From contig NZ_CP077683.1 of assembly GCF_019063845.1 (NCBI RefSeq), forward strand, positions 372,001-436,000: DNA of 64,000 bases, given 5' to 3'. Below, piece after piece: positions 51,630 through 60,245 of this stretch (its first letter is position 1; each line of letters opens with the position of its first letter). The notes under the pieces were generated by a model that did not search any database, was not told the DNA's origin, and saw only the letters and a list, made by a program, of their open reading frames with translations. Source of the DNA: Geomonas subterranea. GTDB taxonomy: Bacteria > Desulfobacterota > Desulfuromonadia > Geobacterales > Geobacteraceae. The position numbers were made by a program, and so were the translations under genes.

Positions 51630-52145
51630 ATGGCTCAGGCAATTACCGACAAGGACGGGGTGAAGCGCTACCTGATCACCCTCAACGTGAACGGCGACGC
51701 CCACACCGTGCTGGTGAAGGGGAACGCGATACTCACCAACGTGCTACGCGAGCAGCTTGATCTGACCGGCACCAAGAAGGGGTGCGAGCTCGGGGACTGC
51801 GGCTCCTGCACCGTGCTTTTGGACGGGAAGCCGGTCGATTCCTGTCTGGTCCTGGCGATCGAGGCGGACGGGCGCGAGATCACCACCATCGAGGGGGTGG
51901 CGGAAAACGGCAGGCTGGACGCGATCCAGGAGTCGATGATCAACCACGCCGCCGTGCAGTGCGGCTACTGCACCCCGGGGATGGTGTTGTCGGCCAAGGC
52001 GCTTTTGACCAGGAACCCGAACCCCAGCGAACAGGAGGTGCGCGAGGCGATCAGCGGCAACCTCTGTCGCTGCACGGGGTACGTTCACATCGTGGAGGCC
52101 GTTTTGGCCACCGCCCAGGGGCGGCTAACGCCGGACGACCACTAA
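51630..52145 (+). CDS. Molybdenum hydroxylase [2Fe-2S] subunit (HcrC/XdhC-type small subunit)
   Basis: The 171-residue protein has both iron-sulfur centres of the family: CELGDCGSCTVLLDGKPVDS with a closing cysteine (plant-type cluster) and CGYCTPGM plus NLCRCTGY (second cluster). It transfers electrons between the molybdenum centre and FAD. The N-terminus MAQAITDKDGVKRYLITLNV adds a few residues to the usual start. It lies between the FAD and molybdenum subunit genes. Confidence 0.93.
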   Translation: MAQAITDKDGVKRYLITLNVNGDAHTVLVKGNAILTNVLREQLDLTGTKKGCELGDCGSCTVLLDGKPVDSCLVLAIEADGREITTIEGVAENGRLDAIQESMINHAAVQCGYCTPGMVLSAKALLTRNPNPSEQEVREAISGNLCRCTGYVHIVEAVLATAQGRLTPDDH

Positions 52146-52155
52146 GGAGATAAAG

Positions 52156-54552
52156 ATGAGCGACAACCACAAGGTAATCGGCCGCAGCGTGCCCCGCATC
52201 GACGGCCCGGAGAAGGTAACCGGGGGGGCGAAGTACACGGGTGACCTCAAGTTCCCCAACATGCTCTACGGCAAGATCCTGACGAGCCCCCACGCCCATG
52301 CCCGGATCATTTCCATCGACACCTCCGAGGCGGAAAGGCTCCCCGGGGTGAAGGCGGTGATCACGCACAAGGACGTGCCGACGCTGAAGTACGGCCTGAG
52401 CCCGGCGCGCTGGGACGAGAGCATCTTCTGCAGCGACAAGGTCCGCTTCGTGGGGGACAAGGTGGCCGCGGTCGCCTGCCTGGACGAGGACACCTGCTAC
52501 CGGGCACTGAAGCTGATCAAGGTGGAGTACGAGGTGCTCCCCGCCGCGCTCGACTTCCTGCACGCCATGGACGAGGGGCAGCCGCAGGTGCACGAGGAGT
52601 ACGCGAGGAACATCAACACCGAGATCCACCAGGAGTTCGGGGACGTGGAGAAGGCCCTGGCCGAGGCGCACCACGTGCGCACCGACACCTTCGTCGGGCA
52701 GAGGACCTACCAGTCACCCATCGAGCCGCACTCCGCCATCTCCATGTGGGACGGCGGCAAGCTCACCATCTATTCCAGCACCCAGTCGCCGCACTACTTC
52801 CAGCACTACATCGCCCGCGAGTTCGACATGCCCATGGGGGATGTGCGCATCATCAAGCCCTACCTGGGGGGCGGGTTCGGCGGCAAGCTGGAGCCCACCG
52901 GGCTCGAATTCGCCGGCGCGGTGCTGGCGAGGCTCACCGGCCGGCCGGTCAGGACCTTCTACGACCGCGCCGAGATGTTCGCCCACAACCGCGGCCGCCA
53001 CGCCCAGTACATGGAGATCACCACCGGCGTGGACAAAAACGGCAAGATCCTGGCCGCCAAGGCGAACTTCCTCATGGACGGCGGCGCCTACACGAGCCTG
53101 GGCATCGCCAGCGCCTACTACGCCGGCGCGCTTTTGCCGCTCACCTACGAGTTCGACAACTACCAGTTCGACATGTTCCGGGTCTACACGAACCTCCCCG
53201 CCTGCGGTGCCCAGCGCGGCCACGGCGCTCCGCAGCCGAAGTACGCCTTCGAGAGCCACCTGGACAACGTGGCGGCGGATCTCGGCATCGACCCCATGGA
53301 CATCAGGATCATCAACGCCCGGCGCCCCGACACCGTGACCCCCAACGATTTCCGGGTCAACTCCTGCAAGATCAAGGAGTGCCTGGAGCGGGTGCGGGTG
53401 ATGTCGGGGTGGGATGAGAAGAAGAAAAATCTCCCCCGCGGCAGGGGGATCGGCGTCGCCACCGGCAGCTTCGTCACCGGCGCGGGTTATCCCATCTACC
53501 GCACCGACCTGCCGCACGCCGCCGCCTTCATCAAGGTCTGCGAGGACGGCACCGCCGCCACCCTCTACACCGGGTCGGTGGACATTGGCCAGGGCTCGGA
53601 CACCGTGCTCTGCCAGATGGCGGCCGAGGCGATGGGGTACCGCTACGAGCAGATGAAGATCGTCGCCGCCGACACCGAGATCACCCCGCTCGACTTCGGC
53701 GCCTATGCGAGCCGCCAGACCTACATGTCCGGCGCGGCGGTGAAGCAGGCCGGCGAGGAGGTGAAGCGGCAGATCCTGGAGATGGCATCTTCGATGCTGG
53801 GGCTCCCCGCCGATGACCTCGACTGCGCCGACGGCATGATCTTCTCCAAATCGCGCAACGGCAAGAGCCTCAGCTTCGAGGAGGTGGCGCGCAAGCACTT
53901 CGTGCTCCGGGGACCGCTACTGGGGCGCGGCTCCTACACCCCGCCCAAGCTCGGCGGGAGCTTCAAGGGGGCGGCCGTCGGCACCTCGCCCGCCTACAGC
54001 TTCGGGGCACAGGTGGGGGAGGTCGCCATCGACGAGGAGACCGGCGAGATCTCCGTGGTGGGGATCTGGGACGTGCACGACTGCGGCAAGGTGATCAACC
54101 CGCGCCTTCTGCACGGCCAGGTGCACGGCGCCCTCTACATGGGGATGGGGGAGGCGGTCTGGGAGGAGGTCCTCTTCGACGACAAGGGGAGGATCAAGAA
54201 CGCCGAGCTCGCCAACTACCGCCTGCTGACCGCGGTGGACATGCCCCCGATCACCTCCGAGGTGGTGGACAGTTACGAGCCGACCGGCCCCTGGGGGGTG
54301 AAGGAGGTGGGGGAAGGGGCCACCAACCCGACCCTCGGGATGTTCTCCAACGCCATCTTCGACGCCATGGGGGTGCGGGTGAACTCGCTGCCGCTTTCCT
54401 ACGAGAAGGTCTGGCGCGCCCTGAAGGAAAAGCGCGAGCGGGAGGAGGACGCCAGGCGCGAGGAAGATGCGAGGCGGGAGGCACATGATAGGCGGGCGGA
54501 CGCCCAGCGGGAGGCGGACGGCCCCACCCCGATTTACGCGAACCCGATCTGA
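52156..54552 (+). CDS. Molybdenum hydroxylase catalytic subunit (HcrA-like)
   Basis: The 798-residue protein has the cofactor-binding architecture of the xanthine dehydrogenase family: GRSVPRIDGPEKVTGGAKYT, YLGGGFGGKLEPTGLEFAGA, the HcrA-like NLPACGAQRGHGAPQPKYAF, and DIGQGSDTVLCQMAAEA. The likely catalytic Glu720 is in GPWGVKEVGEG. Overall order resembles 4-hydroxybenzoyl-CoA reductase alpha. The tail (REREEDARREEDARREAHDR) is a charged repeated extension unusual in the family. YqeB/YqeC genes downstream suggest the active site might carry labile selenium. Substrate may be 4-hydroxybenzoyl-CoA, but the small FAD subunit argues for caution. Confidence 0.9.
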   Translation: MSDNHKVIGRSVPRIDGPEKVTGGAKYTGDLKFPNMLYGKILTSPHAHARIISIDTSEAERLPGVKAVITHKDVPTLKYGLSPARWDESIFCSDKVRFVGDKVAAVACLDEDTCYRALKLIKVEYEVLPAALDFLHAMDEGQPQVHEEYARNINTEIHQEFGDVEKALAEAHHVRTDTFVGQRTYQSPIEPHSAISMWDGGKLTIYSSTQSPHYFQHYIAREFDMPMGDVRIIKPYLGGGFGGKLEPTGLEFAGAVLARLTGRPVRTFYDRAEMFAHNRGRHAQYMEITTGVDKNGKILAAKANFLMDGGAYTSLGIASAYYAGALLPLTYEFDNYQFDMFRVYTNLPACGAQRGHGAPQPKYAFESHLDNVAADLGIDPMDIRIINARRPDTVTPNDFRVNSCKIKECLERVRVMSGWDEKKKNLPRGRGIGVATGSFVTGAGYPIYRTDLPHAAAFIKVCEDGTAATLYTGSVDIGQGSDTVLCQMAAEAMGYRYEQMKIVAADTEITPLDFGAYASRQTYMSGAAVKQAGEEVKRQILEMASSMLGLPADDLDCADGMIFSKSRNGKSLSFEEVARKHFVLRGPLLGRGSYTPPKLGGSFKGAAVGTSPAYSFGAQVGEVAIDEETGEISVVGIWDVHDCGKVINPRLLHGQVHGALYMGMGEAVWEEVLFDDKGRIKNAELANYRLLTAVDMPPITSEVVDSYEPTGPWGVKEVGEGATNPTLGMFSNAIFDAMGVRVNSLPLSYEKVWRALKEKREREEDARREEDARREAHDRRADAQREADGPTPIYANPI

Positions 54553-54566
54553 AAAAGGAGGCGATT

Positions 54567-55328
54567 ATGTGGGACTGGGTAGCAAAGCTTGAGGAGCTGC
54601 GGCGCCGCGACCAGTTGGCGGTGCTGGTGACGGTGACCAAGAGCGCGGGATCGACCCCCGGCAAGAAGGGGGCGAAGATGATCGTCCTCCCCGACGGGAC
54701 CTTTTACGGCACCGTCGGCGGCGGGGTGCCGGAGCACTTCGCCCTGGAGGATGCCAGGAAGTGTTTCGAGCTGATGCACGACACCACTACCACCGTCCCG
54801 CTCGAGCAGCGGGGCGAGTTCCCCGCCTGCGGCGGCACCATGGAGCTCTACATGGAACTGGTTAACGACAACCCGCGCCTGTACCTGTTCGGCGCCGGAC
54901 ACATCGCCCAGTCGCTGTGCCACGTGCTGGACGGGACCCAGTTCCGGGTCCATCTGGTCGACGAGAGAAGCGAGTGGATCAACGCGCCCACACTCCCCGC
55001 CGGGGTGATCCGCCACCAGCGCCACTACAGCGACTTCATCCGCGAGGCGAACTGGTGCGACCAGAGGACCTATGCCACCATCCTCACCTACAACGGTGCG
55101 GTGGACCAGCAGGTGCTGGCCGAGGTGCTGCCCAAGCCCGCGCGCTTCATCGGCATGGTGGGGAGCAAGTCCAAGTGGGCGAAGATCCAGAAGAACCTGG
55201 AGGGGCAGGGCCACGACCTGTCCCGGGTGCGCTGCCCGGTCGGGCACGATAACGGCGGCAACTCCCCGCGCGAGATCGCGGTGAGCATCGCAAGCCAGCT
55301 GTTCGCTACCAGCCATGACCGCGAATAG
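54567..55328 (+). CDS. XdhC-family molybdenum cofactor insertion protein
   Basis: The 253-residue protein has the XdhC/CoxI layout: N-terminal LVTVTKSAGSTPGKKGAKMI, GTFYGTVGGGVPE, and a C-terminal Rossmann domain with LYLFGAGHIAQSLCHVLDG and FIGMVGSKSKWAKIQKNLEG. XdhC proteins bind molybdenum cofactor, take part in its sulfuration and insert it into the hydroxylase. It begins 14 bp after the catalytic subunit. Conserved cysteine in GEFPACGGTMELYME may contact the cofactor. Confidence 0.92.
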   Translation: MWDWVAKLEELRRRDQLAVLVTVTKSAGSTPGKKGAKMIVLPDGTFYGTVGGGVPEHFALEDARKCFELMHDTTTTVPLEQRGEFPACGGTMELYMELVNDNPRLYLFGAGHIAQSLCHVLDGTQFRVHLVDERSEWINAPTLPAGVIRHQRHYSDFIREANWCDQRTYATILTYNGAVDQQVLAEVLPKPARFIGMVGSKSKWAKIQKNLEGQGHDLSRVRCPVGHDNGGNSPREIAVSIASQLFATSHDRE

Positions 55329-55329
55329 C

Positions 55330-56142
55330 ATGTCAGGGAAGCGGCTGTCGGAGCGGGTAGTGGTGATCCGCGGCGCGGGGGAGCAGGCAAGCGGCATCGC
55401 CTGCCGGCTGTACCGCGCCAACGTGCGCCGCATCCTGATGCTGGAAACCGAGTTCCCCCTCGCGGTGCGGCGGCTGGTCTCCTTCTGCGAGGCGGTGCAC
55501 GACGGGGAGATGACGGTGGAAGGGGTGACGGCCGTGAGGGCCGACCGGGTCGAGGACGTGGCCGGAATGTGGAGCGCCGGCAAGATCGGCGTACTCGTGG
55601 ATCCGGCAGCAGAGAGCCTTTACACGGTCCGCCCCGACCTCCTCCTGAATGCGACCCTCGCCAAGCGCAACCTCGGCACCTCGATCGGCGACGCGCCGTT
55701 GGTGGTGGGGCTTGGCCCCGGCTTCTGCGCCGGGGTGGACTGCCACCTGGTGGTGGAGACCAACCGCGGCCATGATCTCGGACGGGTGATCGGGGCTGGG
55801 CCGGCGGAGGCCGATACCGGCATTCCCGGCGCCATCGGCGGCTATACCAGCGAACGGGTGCTGCGCGCGCCGGTTGCCGGCCGCTTCGAGAACGAGCGGG
55901 CCATAGGCGACCTGGTGCAGCAGGGGGAGACGGTTGGGCGGATCGGGGAGGTCGAGGTCCGGGCGACAATCGACGGCGTCCTGCGCGGGATGATCAGGCC
56001 CGGCGCCGTGGTTAAGGCGGGGTTGAAGATCGGGGATGTCGACCCGCGCGGTCGCAAAGATTACTGCGTGACCGTCTCGGAGAAGGCCCGGGCGCTGGGT
56101 GGCGCGGTCCTGGAGGCGCTCCTTGACCGCTACAACTGCTAG
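55330..56142 (+). CDS. yqeB: YqeB (EF2563)-family selenium-dependent molybdenum hydroxylase maturation protein
   Basis: The protein (270 residues) matches the YqeB family: VVVIRGAGEQASGIACRLYR start, ILMLETEFPLAVRR, LVDPAAESLYTVRPDLLLNA, LAKRNLGTSI, GLGPGFCAGVDCHLVVETNR, and a C-terminal biotinyl-lipoyl-like beta region (GVLRGMIRPGAVVKAGLKIG). YqeB and YqeC are recognised genomic markers of selenium-dependent molybdenum hydroxylases. The ATG at 55330 follows the XdhC stop directly; an upstream in-frame ATG at 55315 would overlap XdhC by 14 bp. No selD was found in this window. Confidence 0.9.
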   Translation: MSGKRLSERVVVIRGAGEQASGIACRLYRANVRRILMLETEFPLAVRRLVSFCEAVHDGEMTVEGVTAVRADRVEDVAGMWSAGKIGVLVDPAAESLYTVRPDLLLNATLAKRNLGTSIGDAPLVVGLGPGFCAGVDCHLVVETNRGHDLGRVIGAGPAEADTGIPGAIGGYTSERVLRAPVAGRFENERAIGDLVQQGETVGRIGEVEVRATIDGVLRGMIRPGAVVKAGLKIGDVDPRGRKDYCVTVSEKARALGGAVLEALLDRYNC

Positions 56143-56193
56143 CGGCTTGGTCCGGGGCCCGGGTTCGCGCAAGCAGGAAGGGGTCGCAGTCCA

Positions 56194-56309
56194 TCCCCCT
56201 CGCCCTCTGGGAGAGGGGCAGGGGTGAGGGGGGTGGCCCAGCCAGAATCTTGTCTTCGTGGCATCTCCCTCACCCGGCCTTCGGCCACCCTCTCCCAAAG
56301 GGGGAGGGT
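56194..56309. repeat. GC-rich palindromic repeat (family C, variant ii)
   Basis: CCCCTCGCCCTCTGGGAGAG, then CTCCCTCACCCGGCCTTCGG and CCACCCTCTCCCAAAGGGGG. It is related to the tandem units at 45414 and separates yqeB from yqeC. Confidence 0.65.
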
Positions 56310-56452
56310 GATCTGAGACCGGCTACCGTCTGCCCGCCCCTGGCATGAGGGGAGGGACGTTTCCCGGAATCCCTTGAAGATTCCTTTTTCTACAGGCTGA
56401 TATCTCGCGTGCGAGGCAATTGAGGCGGACAGGGCAGGGGAAAGGAGAAGGC

Positions 56453-57235
56453 ATGCAACTGATAGAAGAAGTACTCTGCACGGCGCCGCGCGGGGTGGTG
56501 AGCATCACCGGAGCCGGGGGGAAGACGAGCCTCATGTTCCACCTGGCCCGCGTCCTGTCGGAGTCGGGGAAAAGGGTGCTGGTCACCACCACCACGAAGA
56601 TCTTTCCACCTACCGCCAGGCAGTGCGGCACGCTGCTGATCGATGCTGATCCGGAGGTGGTGGTGAGGCGGGCAGCTTACCGCTACGGTAAGGAACCGGT
56701 CACCGCGGCGGCGCGGCGCGACCTGGAATCGGGAAAGCTTCTGGGCTTCGCGCCGGAGGCGATAACCCTTTTCCAGAACTGTGGCCGGTTTGACTGGATC
56801 GTCGTCGAGGCCGACGGCTCGGCCCGGCGCCCGCTCAAGGCCCATGCACCTCATGAGCCGGTGATCCCCTCCTGCAGCACGGTCCTCGTTGCCGTGGCCG
56901 GCCTGGATGTCCTGGGAGAGCCGCTGAGCGGTGAGTGGGTCTTTCGCCCCGAAATCGCCGCGCCCTTGATGGGGCTGGCCGAAGGCGACACTATTGGCGC
57001 GGCGGCCTTGGCCCGGATCATCGTCCATCCGGAGGGGCTCTTCACCGGCGCCCCGAAAAGTGCGCGCCGTTTCCTGTTCCTGAACAAGGCGGACACCCCG
57101 CAGCGCCTGTTGCGCGCCGCGCAGATCGCGGCCGCCGTGAGAGAGGAGGCCCCCTCGGTCGCCGAGGCGTTTTTGGTGGGGCAGGCCCTGAACGGGGTCA
57201 CTCTGCACGCCATCCACCCGATGGGGGCGTCATGA
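56453..57235 (+). CDS. yqeC: YqeC-family selenium-dependent hydroxylase accessory protein
   Basis: The 260-residue protein has an N-terminal P-loop, SITGAGGKTSLMFHLARVLS, then VLVTTTTKIFPPT and VVEADGSARRPLKAHAPHEP, which are hallmarks of YqeC. It probably binds nucleotide and takes part in handling selenium or the cofactor for the hydroxylase. The start at 56453 follows AAAGGAG by six bases. It overlaps the MocA gene by four bases (ATGA). Confidence 0.9.
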   Translation: MQLIEEVLCTAPRGVVSITGAGGKTSLMFHLARVLSESGKRVLVTTTTKIFPPTARQCGTLLIDADPEVVVRRAAYRYGKEPVTAAARRDLESGKLLGFAPEAITLFQNCGRFDWIVVEADGSARRPLKAHAPHEPVIPSCSTVLVAVAGLDVLGEPLSGEWVFRPEIAAPLMGLAEGDTIGAAALARIIVHPEGLFTGAPKSARRFLFLNKADTPQRLLRAAQIAAAVREEAPSVAEAFLVGQALNGVTLHAIHPMGAS

Positions 57236-57870
57236 GACGGGTCGCCGGCATCATCCTGGCCGCGGGGGAGGGGAGCCGCATGGGGACGACCAAGCAGCTC
57301 CTCCCCTTCAGGGGAAAGAGCATCCTGGAGTGGGTGGTGGAGAGCGCGCTGGCCTCGGCGCTGCACCGGGTTGTGGTGGTCGTGGGGCACCAGGCGGAGC
57401 GGATCATCCCGCTGATCGAGGGGCGCGGGGTCGAGGTGGCGCTGAACACGGAGTACCGGCGCGGGCAGAGCTCCTCGCTCAACTGCGGGCTCCGGTCCCT
57501 TGGGCCGGAAACCGATGCGGCGCTGTTTCTCCTGGGGGACCAGCCGCTCATCACACCGGCGCTCATCGACACACTGATCCGTGCCTACCGATGCTCCCAG
57601 CACCCCATCGTGATGCCGGTCTTCGAGGGGCGGCGCGGCAATCCGGTCCTCTTCGACCGGGAAACCTTTCCCGGCATGGAGGGACTCGCAGCGGACTGCG
57701 GCGCGAAGCCGCTCTTCGAGAAGTACCGGGAGCGCCTGCTGAAGGTCCCGGTGGAGGATGCCTCCATCCACTTCGACGTAGACACCGCCGCCGATTACCG
57801 CCGGCTCCTGGAACAGTATGGTGGCGGCACACCGGCCACCTTCAACAGCAGAGAAAGGATCCCGTCATGA
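57232..57870 (+). CDS. mocA: MocA/YgfJ-like molybdopterin nucleotidyltransferase
   Basis: The 212-residue protein has the nucleotidyltransferase loop AGIILAAGEGSRMGTTKQLL (residues 5-24), the metal-binding LLGDQPLITPALID and GRRGNPVLFDRETFPGMEGL. MocA links CTP to molybdopterin to give the cytosine dinucleotide form needed by many hydroxylases. It overlaps the genes on both sides by four bases, so it is translated with yqeC and the transporter. Confidence 0.9.
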   Translation: MRRVAGIILAAGEGSRMGTTKQLLPFRGKSILEWVVESALASALHRVVVVVGHQAERIIPLIEGRGVEVALNTEYRRGQSSSLNCGLRSLGPETDAALFLLGDQPLITPALIDTLIRAYRCSQHPIVMPVFEGRRGNPVLFDRETFPGMEGLAADCGAKPLFEKYRERLLKVPVEDASIHFDVDTAADYRRLLEQYGGGTPATFNSRERIPS

Positions 57871-58604
57871 ACCTGGAAACGTACATAGTTCTTTTCAGCG
57901 CCATCCTGACCGTTGCCGTCCTCTACTCCTGCGTAGGCCACGGCGGCGCATCGGGTTACATCGCGGTGCTCGCCCTTTTCAGCGTCGCCCCGGAGGTGTT
58001 CAAACCAACGGCGTTGCTGCTGAACATCATGGTGGCTTCGGTCGCCGCCTACTCCTTCCGGCGTGCCGGGCATTTCTCCTGGGGGCTCTTCTGGCCTTTC
58101 GCGGCGACCTCTATACCGTTCAGTTTCCTGGGAGGGTACCTGAGTCTGCCGCAGCACCTGTACCGTCCGCTGGTCGGCGTCGTTCTACTCGCCTCGGCCT
58201 GCCGGCTCCTGGTGCACCGGGAACCGGACGCCGCCTCGCTGCGCCGTCCGCCGGTTGCCATCTCCCTCCTGGTGGGCGCCGTATTGGGGCTTCTCTCGGG
58301 GCTCACCGGGGTGGGAGGAGGGATCTTTCTGAGCCCGCTCATGATGCTGCTGCGGTGGGGGCGGGCGCGGGAGGTTTCGGGGGTGGCTGCCCTGTTCATC
58401 CTGGTCAACTCCTGCTCGGGGCTTTTGGGGCACGTGAGCAGCCTGCAACTGGTGCCGGGGTTCGCTCCGCTTCTGGCGGTGGCCGCCGTCGCCGGCGGAT
58501 GTGTCGGGTCGTTCCTGGGGAGCAGCTTTCTTCCGGTGCGCAGGGTAATCAAGGCCCTCTCCCTGGTGCTGACGGTCGCCGGCGTGAAGATGCTGATGGT
58601 GTGA
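57867..58604 (+). CDS. Sulfite exporter TauE/SafE-family transporter
   Basis: The 245-residue protein has about eight hydrophobic helices and the family signatures SCVGHGGASGYIAVLALF in the first helix region and GLLSGLTGVGGGIFLSPLMM in the second half, forming the inverted repeat of the TauE/SafE fold. Members carry sulfur oxyanions or organosulfur compounds. The four-base overlap with MocA in a selenium-hydroxylase set suggests transport of selenium or sulfur species for cofactor maturation; that is inference. Confidence 0.88.
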   Translation: MNLETYIVLFSAILTVAVLYSCVGHGGASGYIAVLALFSVAPEVFKPTALLLNIMVASVAAYSFRRAGHFSWGLFWPFAATSIPFSFLGGYLSLPQHLYRPLVGVVLLASACRLLVHREPDAASLRRPPVAISLLVGAVLGLLSGLTGVGGGIFLSPLMMLLRWGRAREVSGVAALFILVNSCSGLLGHVSSLQLVPGFAPLLAVAAVAGGCVGSFLGSSFLPVRRVIKALSLVLTVAGVKMLMV

Positions 58605-58970
58605 TAACCACGAGGCGACGCCCGAAGCACCGCACCTCCCTGGCAGCCGCTGTCTTCAGCTAAGAAAGCGGCAACGTCCACCTTGAGTACCGCTTGGGCG
58701 GCCGAATATCGTTGAGAAAACATCGTTCTTTTGGCGCCGCACTCTGGTTGCGGCGCCCTTTCCACGCGCCCGTATCCCTGCAGCGCTTCCGCAAGACACC
58801 CACTCCCACAGGCTTTGGCACGCACGCCACTCTACTGCGGCAGGACTAAAGAAAGGTTCATCCAGGAACGCCGGGAACTCGGGGCTCCTTTGGTCCCTCT
58901 CCACGTGCGGGAGGGGGAGGTGGAGGACTAAGGCGCAATTATTTCACTGTCTTGCGGAGTTGCTTGCCTC
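58605..58970. other. Intergenic region without a recognised gene
   Basis: A short frame at 58731-58931 lacks a ribosome site and shows no family features. Nothing regulatory was seen before the hairpin at 58971. Confidence 0.4.
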
Positions 58971-59001
58971 CCGCCCCCCTCCTGTCAAGGGAGGGGGGCG
59001 G
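58971..59001. repeat. GC-rich hairpin (family C type)
   Basis: CCGCCCCCCTCC (58971-58982) pairs with GGGAGGGGGGCGG (58989-59001) around TGTCAA. There is no T-run, so it is a repeat rather than a clear terminator. Confidence 0.6.
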
Positions 59002-59061
59002 CGTGAAAGGGCGGTTCTCCCTGGAATTCCTGGATGGACCTAAAAAATTGCATGAATCGGC

Positions 59062-59090
59062 TTGACAGGTAAAATGGTATTGTGGTACCT
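59062..59090 (+). promoter_or_regulatory. Promoter and IclR-type operator before the bamQ-type gene
   Basis: TTGACA at 59062-59067 is a perfect -35; the -10 is poorly defined (around TACCTA at 59086). The dyad TGGTATTGTGGTACCT (59075-59090) lies in the spacer and -10 region, where a bound protein would block RNA polymerase. It matches sites at 26688 and 32639. Confidence 0.65.
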
Positions 59091-59159
59091 ATTTACACAA
59101 AACAAAGTTTTGCTGATCCGGCGACTATCCGGACAGCCACTAACGAAGGAGGAGGTTTT

Positions 59160-60245
59160 ATGTCCAAGCAAGCGTATCGCTGGTCTATGATGGCCGTTGG
59201 TGAACCTATGGCGAAGAGCGAATTCACCCCGACCCCGGGCGCAGGTGAGGTTGTGGTCGAGGTTGCCGGCTGCGGCGTCTGCCACACCGATCTCGGCTTC
59301 TACTACAGCGGTGTCCGTTTCAACCATCCCGCTCCGCTCACGCTGGGGCACGAGATCTCCGGCCGCGTCGTGGCCACCGGTGAAGGCGCCGGCACCTGGA
59401 TGGGGAAGGCCGTCCTCATCCCGGCCGTTATGCCGTGCGGCGAGTGTGACCTCTGCCTCTCCAGCCACGGCACCATCTGCCGCGCGCAGCAGATGCCGGG
59501 GAACGACATCCATGGCGGCTTCGCCTCGCACATCGTGGTCCCGGCCAAGACCCTCTGCCCGGTCGATGAGAAGCGCCTGGCGGCCTCCGGCCTCACCCTT
59601 GCCGACATCTCCGTCGTCGCGGACGCGGTGACCACGCCGTACCAGGCGGCGGTCCAGGCCGAGGTGCAGCCGGGGGATGTCGCCATCGTCATCGGGGTTG
59701 GCGGGGTAGGTGGTTACGCTGTGCAGGTGGCCAACGCCCTTGGCGCGACGGTCATCGCCATCGACGTCGACCAGGTGAAGCTGGACAACATGGCGCAGCA
59801 CGGCGCCGCGCTCACCCTCAACTCCCGCCAGATCGCCGGCAAGGAGCTGAAGAAGGCGATCAACACCTTCGTCAAGGAGAAGGGGCTCAAGGAAACCTGC
59901 TGGAAGATCTTCGAATGTTCCGGCTCCGCTCCAGGCCAGGATACCGCCTTCGGTCTCCTCACCTATGGCGCCACCCTCTCCGTGGTTGGCTTCACCATGG
60001 ACAAGATCGAACTGCGCCTCTCCAACCTTATGGCCTTCCATGCCAGGGCCCTTGGCAACTGGGGCTGCCTGACCGAACTCTACCCGGCGGCGCTCGACCT
60101 GGTTCTGGACGGCAAGGTCAACCTGATCCCCTTCATCGAGAAGCACCCGCTGGATAACATCAACGAGGTCTTCGCTTCGGCGCACGCGCACAAGCTCACC
60201 AGGCGCGCCATCCTGGTACCCGGCGCGCAGGGAGGTGTGCAATGA
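59160..60245 (+). CDS. bamQ: 6-Hydroxycyclohex-1-ene-1-carbonyl-CoA dehydrogenase
   Basis: The 361-residue protein is a zinc-dependent alcohol dehydrogenase family member: [21 protein letters not shown], the structural zinc loop [15 protein letters not shown], and the NAD fold [19 protein letters not shown]. The sequence pattern corresponds to Had/BamQ, which oxidises 6-hydroxycyclohexene-carbonyl-CoA to the 6-oxo compound in the benzoyl-CoA pathway. The start at 59160 follows AAGGAGGAGG. The hydratase gene overlaps it by four bases, as in Geobacter bamQR. Confidence 0.9.
   Translation: MSKQAYRWSMMAVGEPMAKSEFTPTPGAGEVVVEVAGCGVCHTDLGFYYSGVRFNHPAPLTLGHEISGRVVATGEGAGTWMGKAVLIPAVMPCGECDLCLSSHGTICRAQQMPGNDIHGGFASHIVVPAKTLCPVDEKRLAASGLTLADISVVADAVTTPYQAAVQAEVQPGDVAIVIGVGGVGGYAVQVANALGATVIAIDVDQVKLDNMAQHGAALTLNSRQIAGKELKKAINTFVKEKGLKETCWKIFECSGSAPGQDTAFGLLTYGATLSVVGFTMDKIELRLSNLMAFHARALGNWGCLTELYPAALDLVLDGKVNLIPFIEKHPLDNINEVFASAHAHKLTRRAILVPGAQGGVQ

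Noticed and set aside
57801-57866. Possible second start or gene between mocA and the transporter
   Set aside because: The mocA frame continues through this stretch and overlaps the transporter by four bases, so no space remains.
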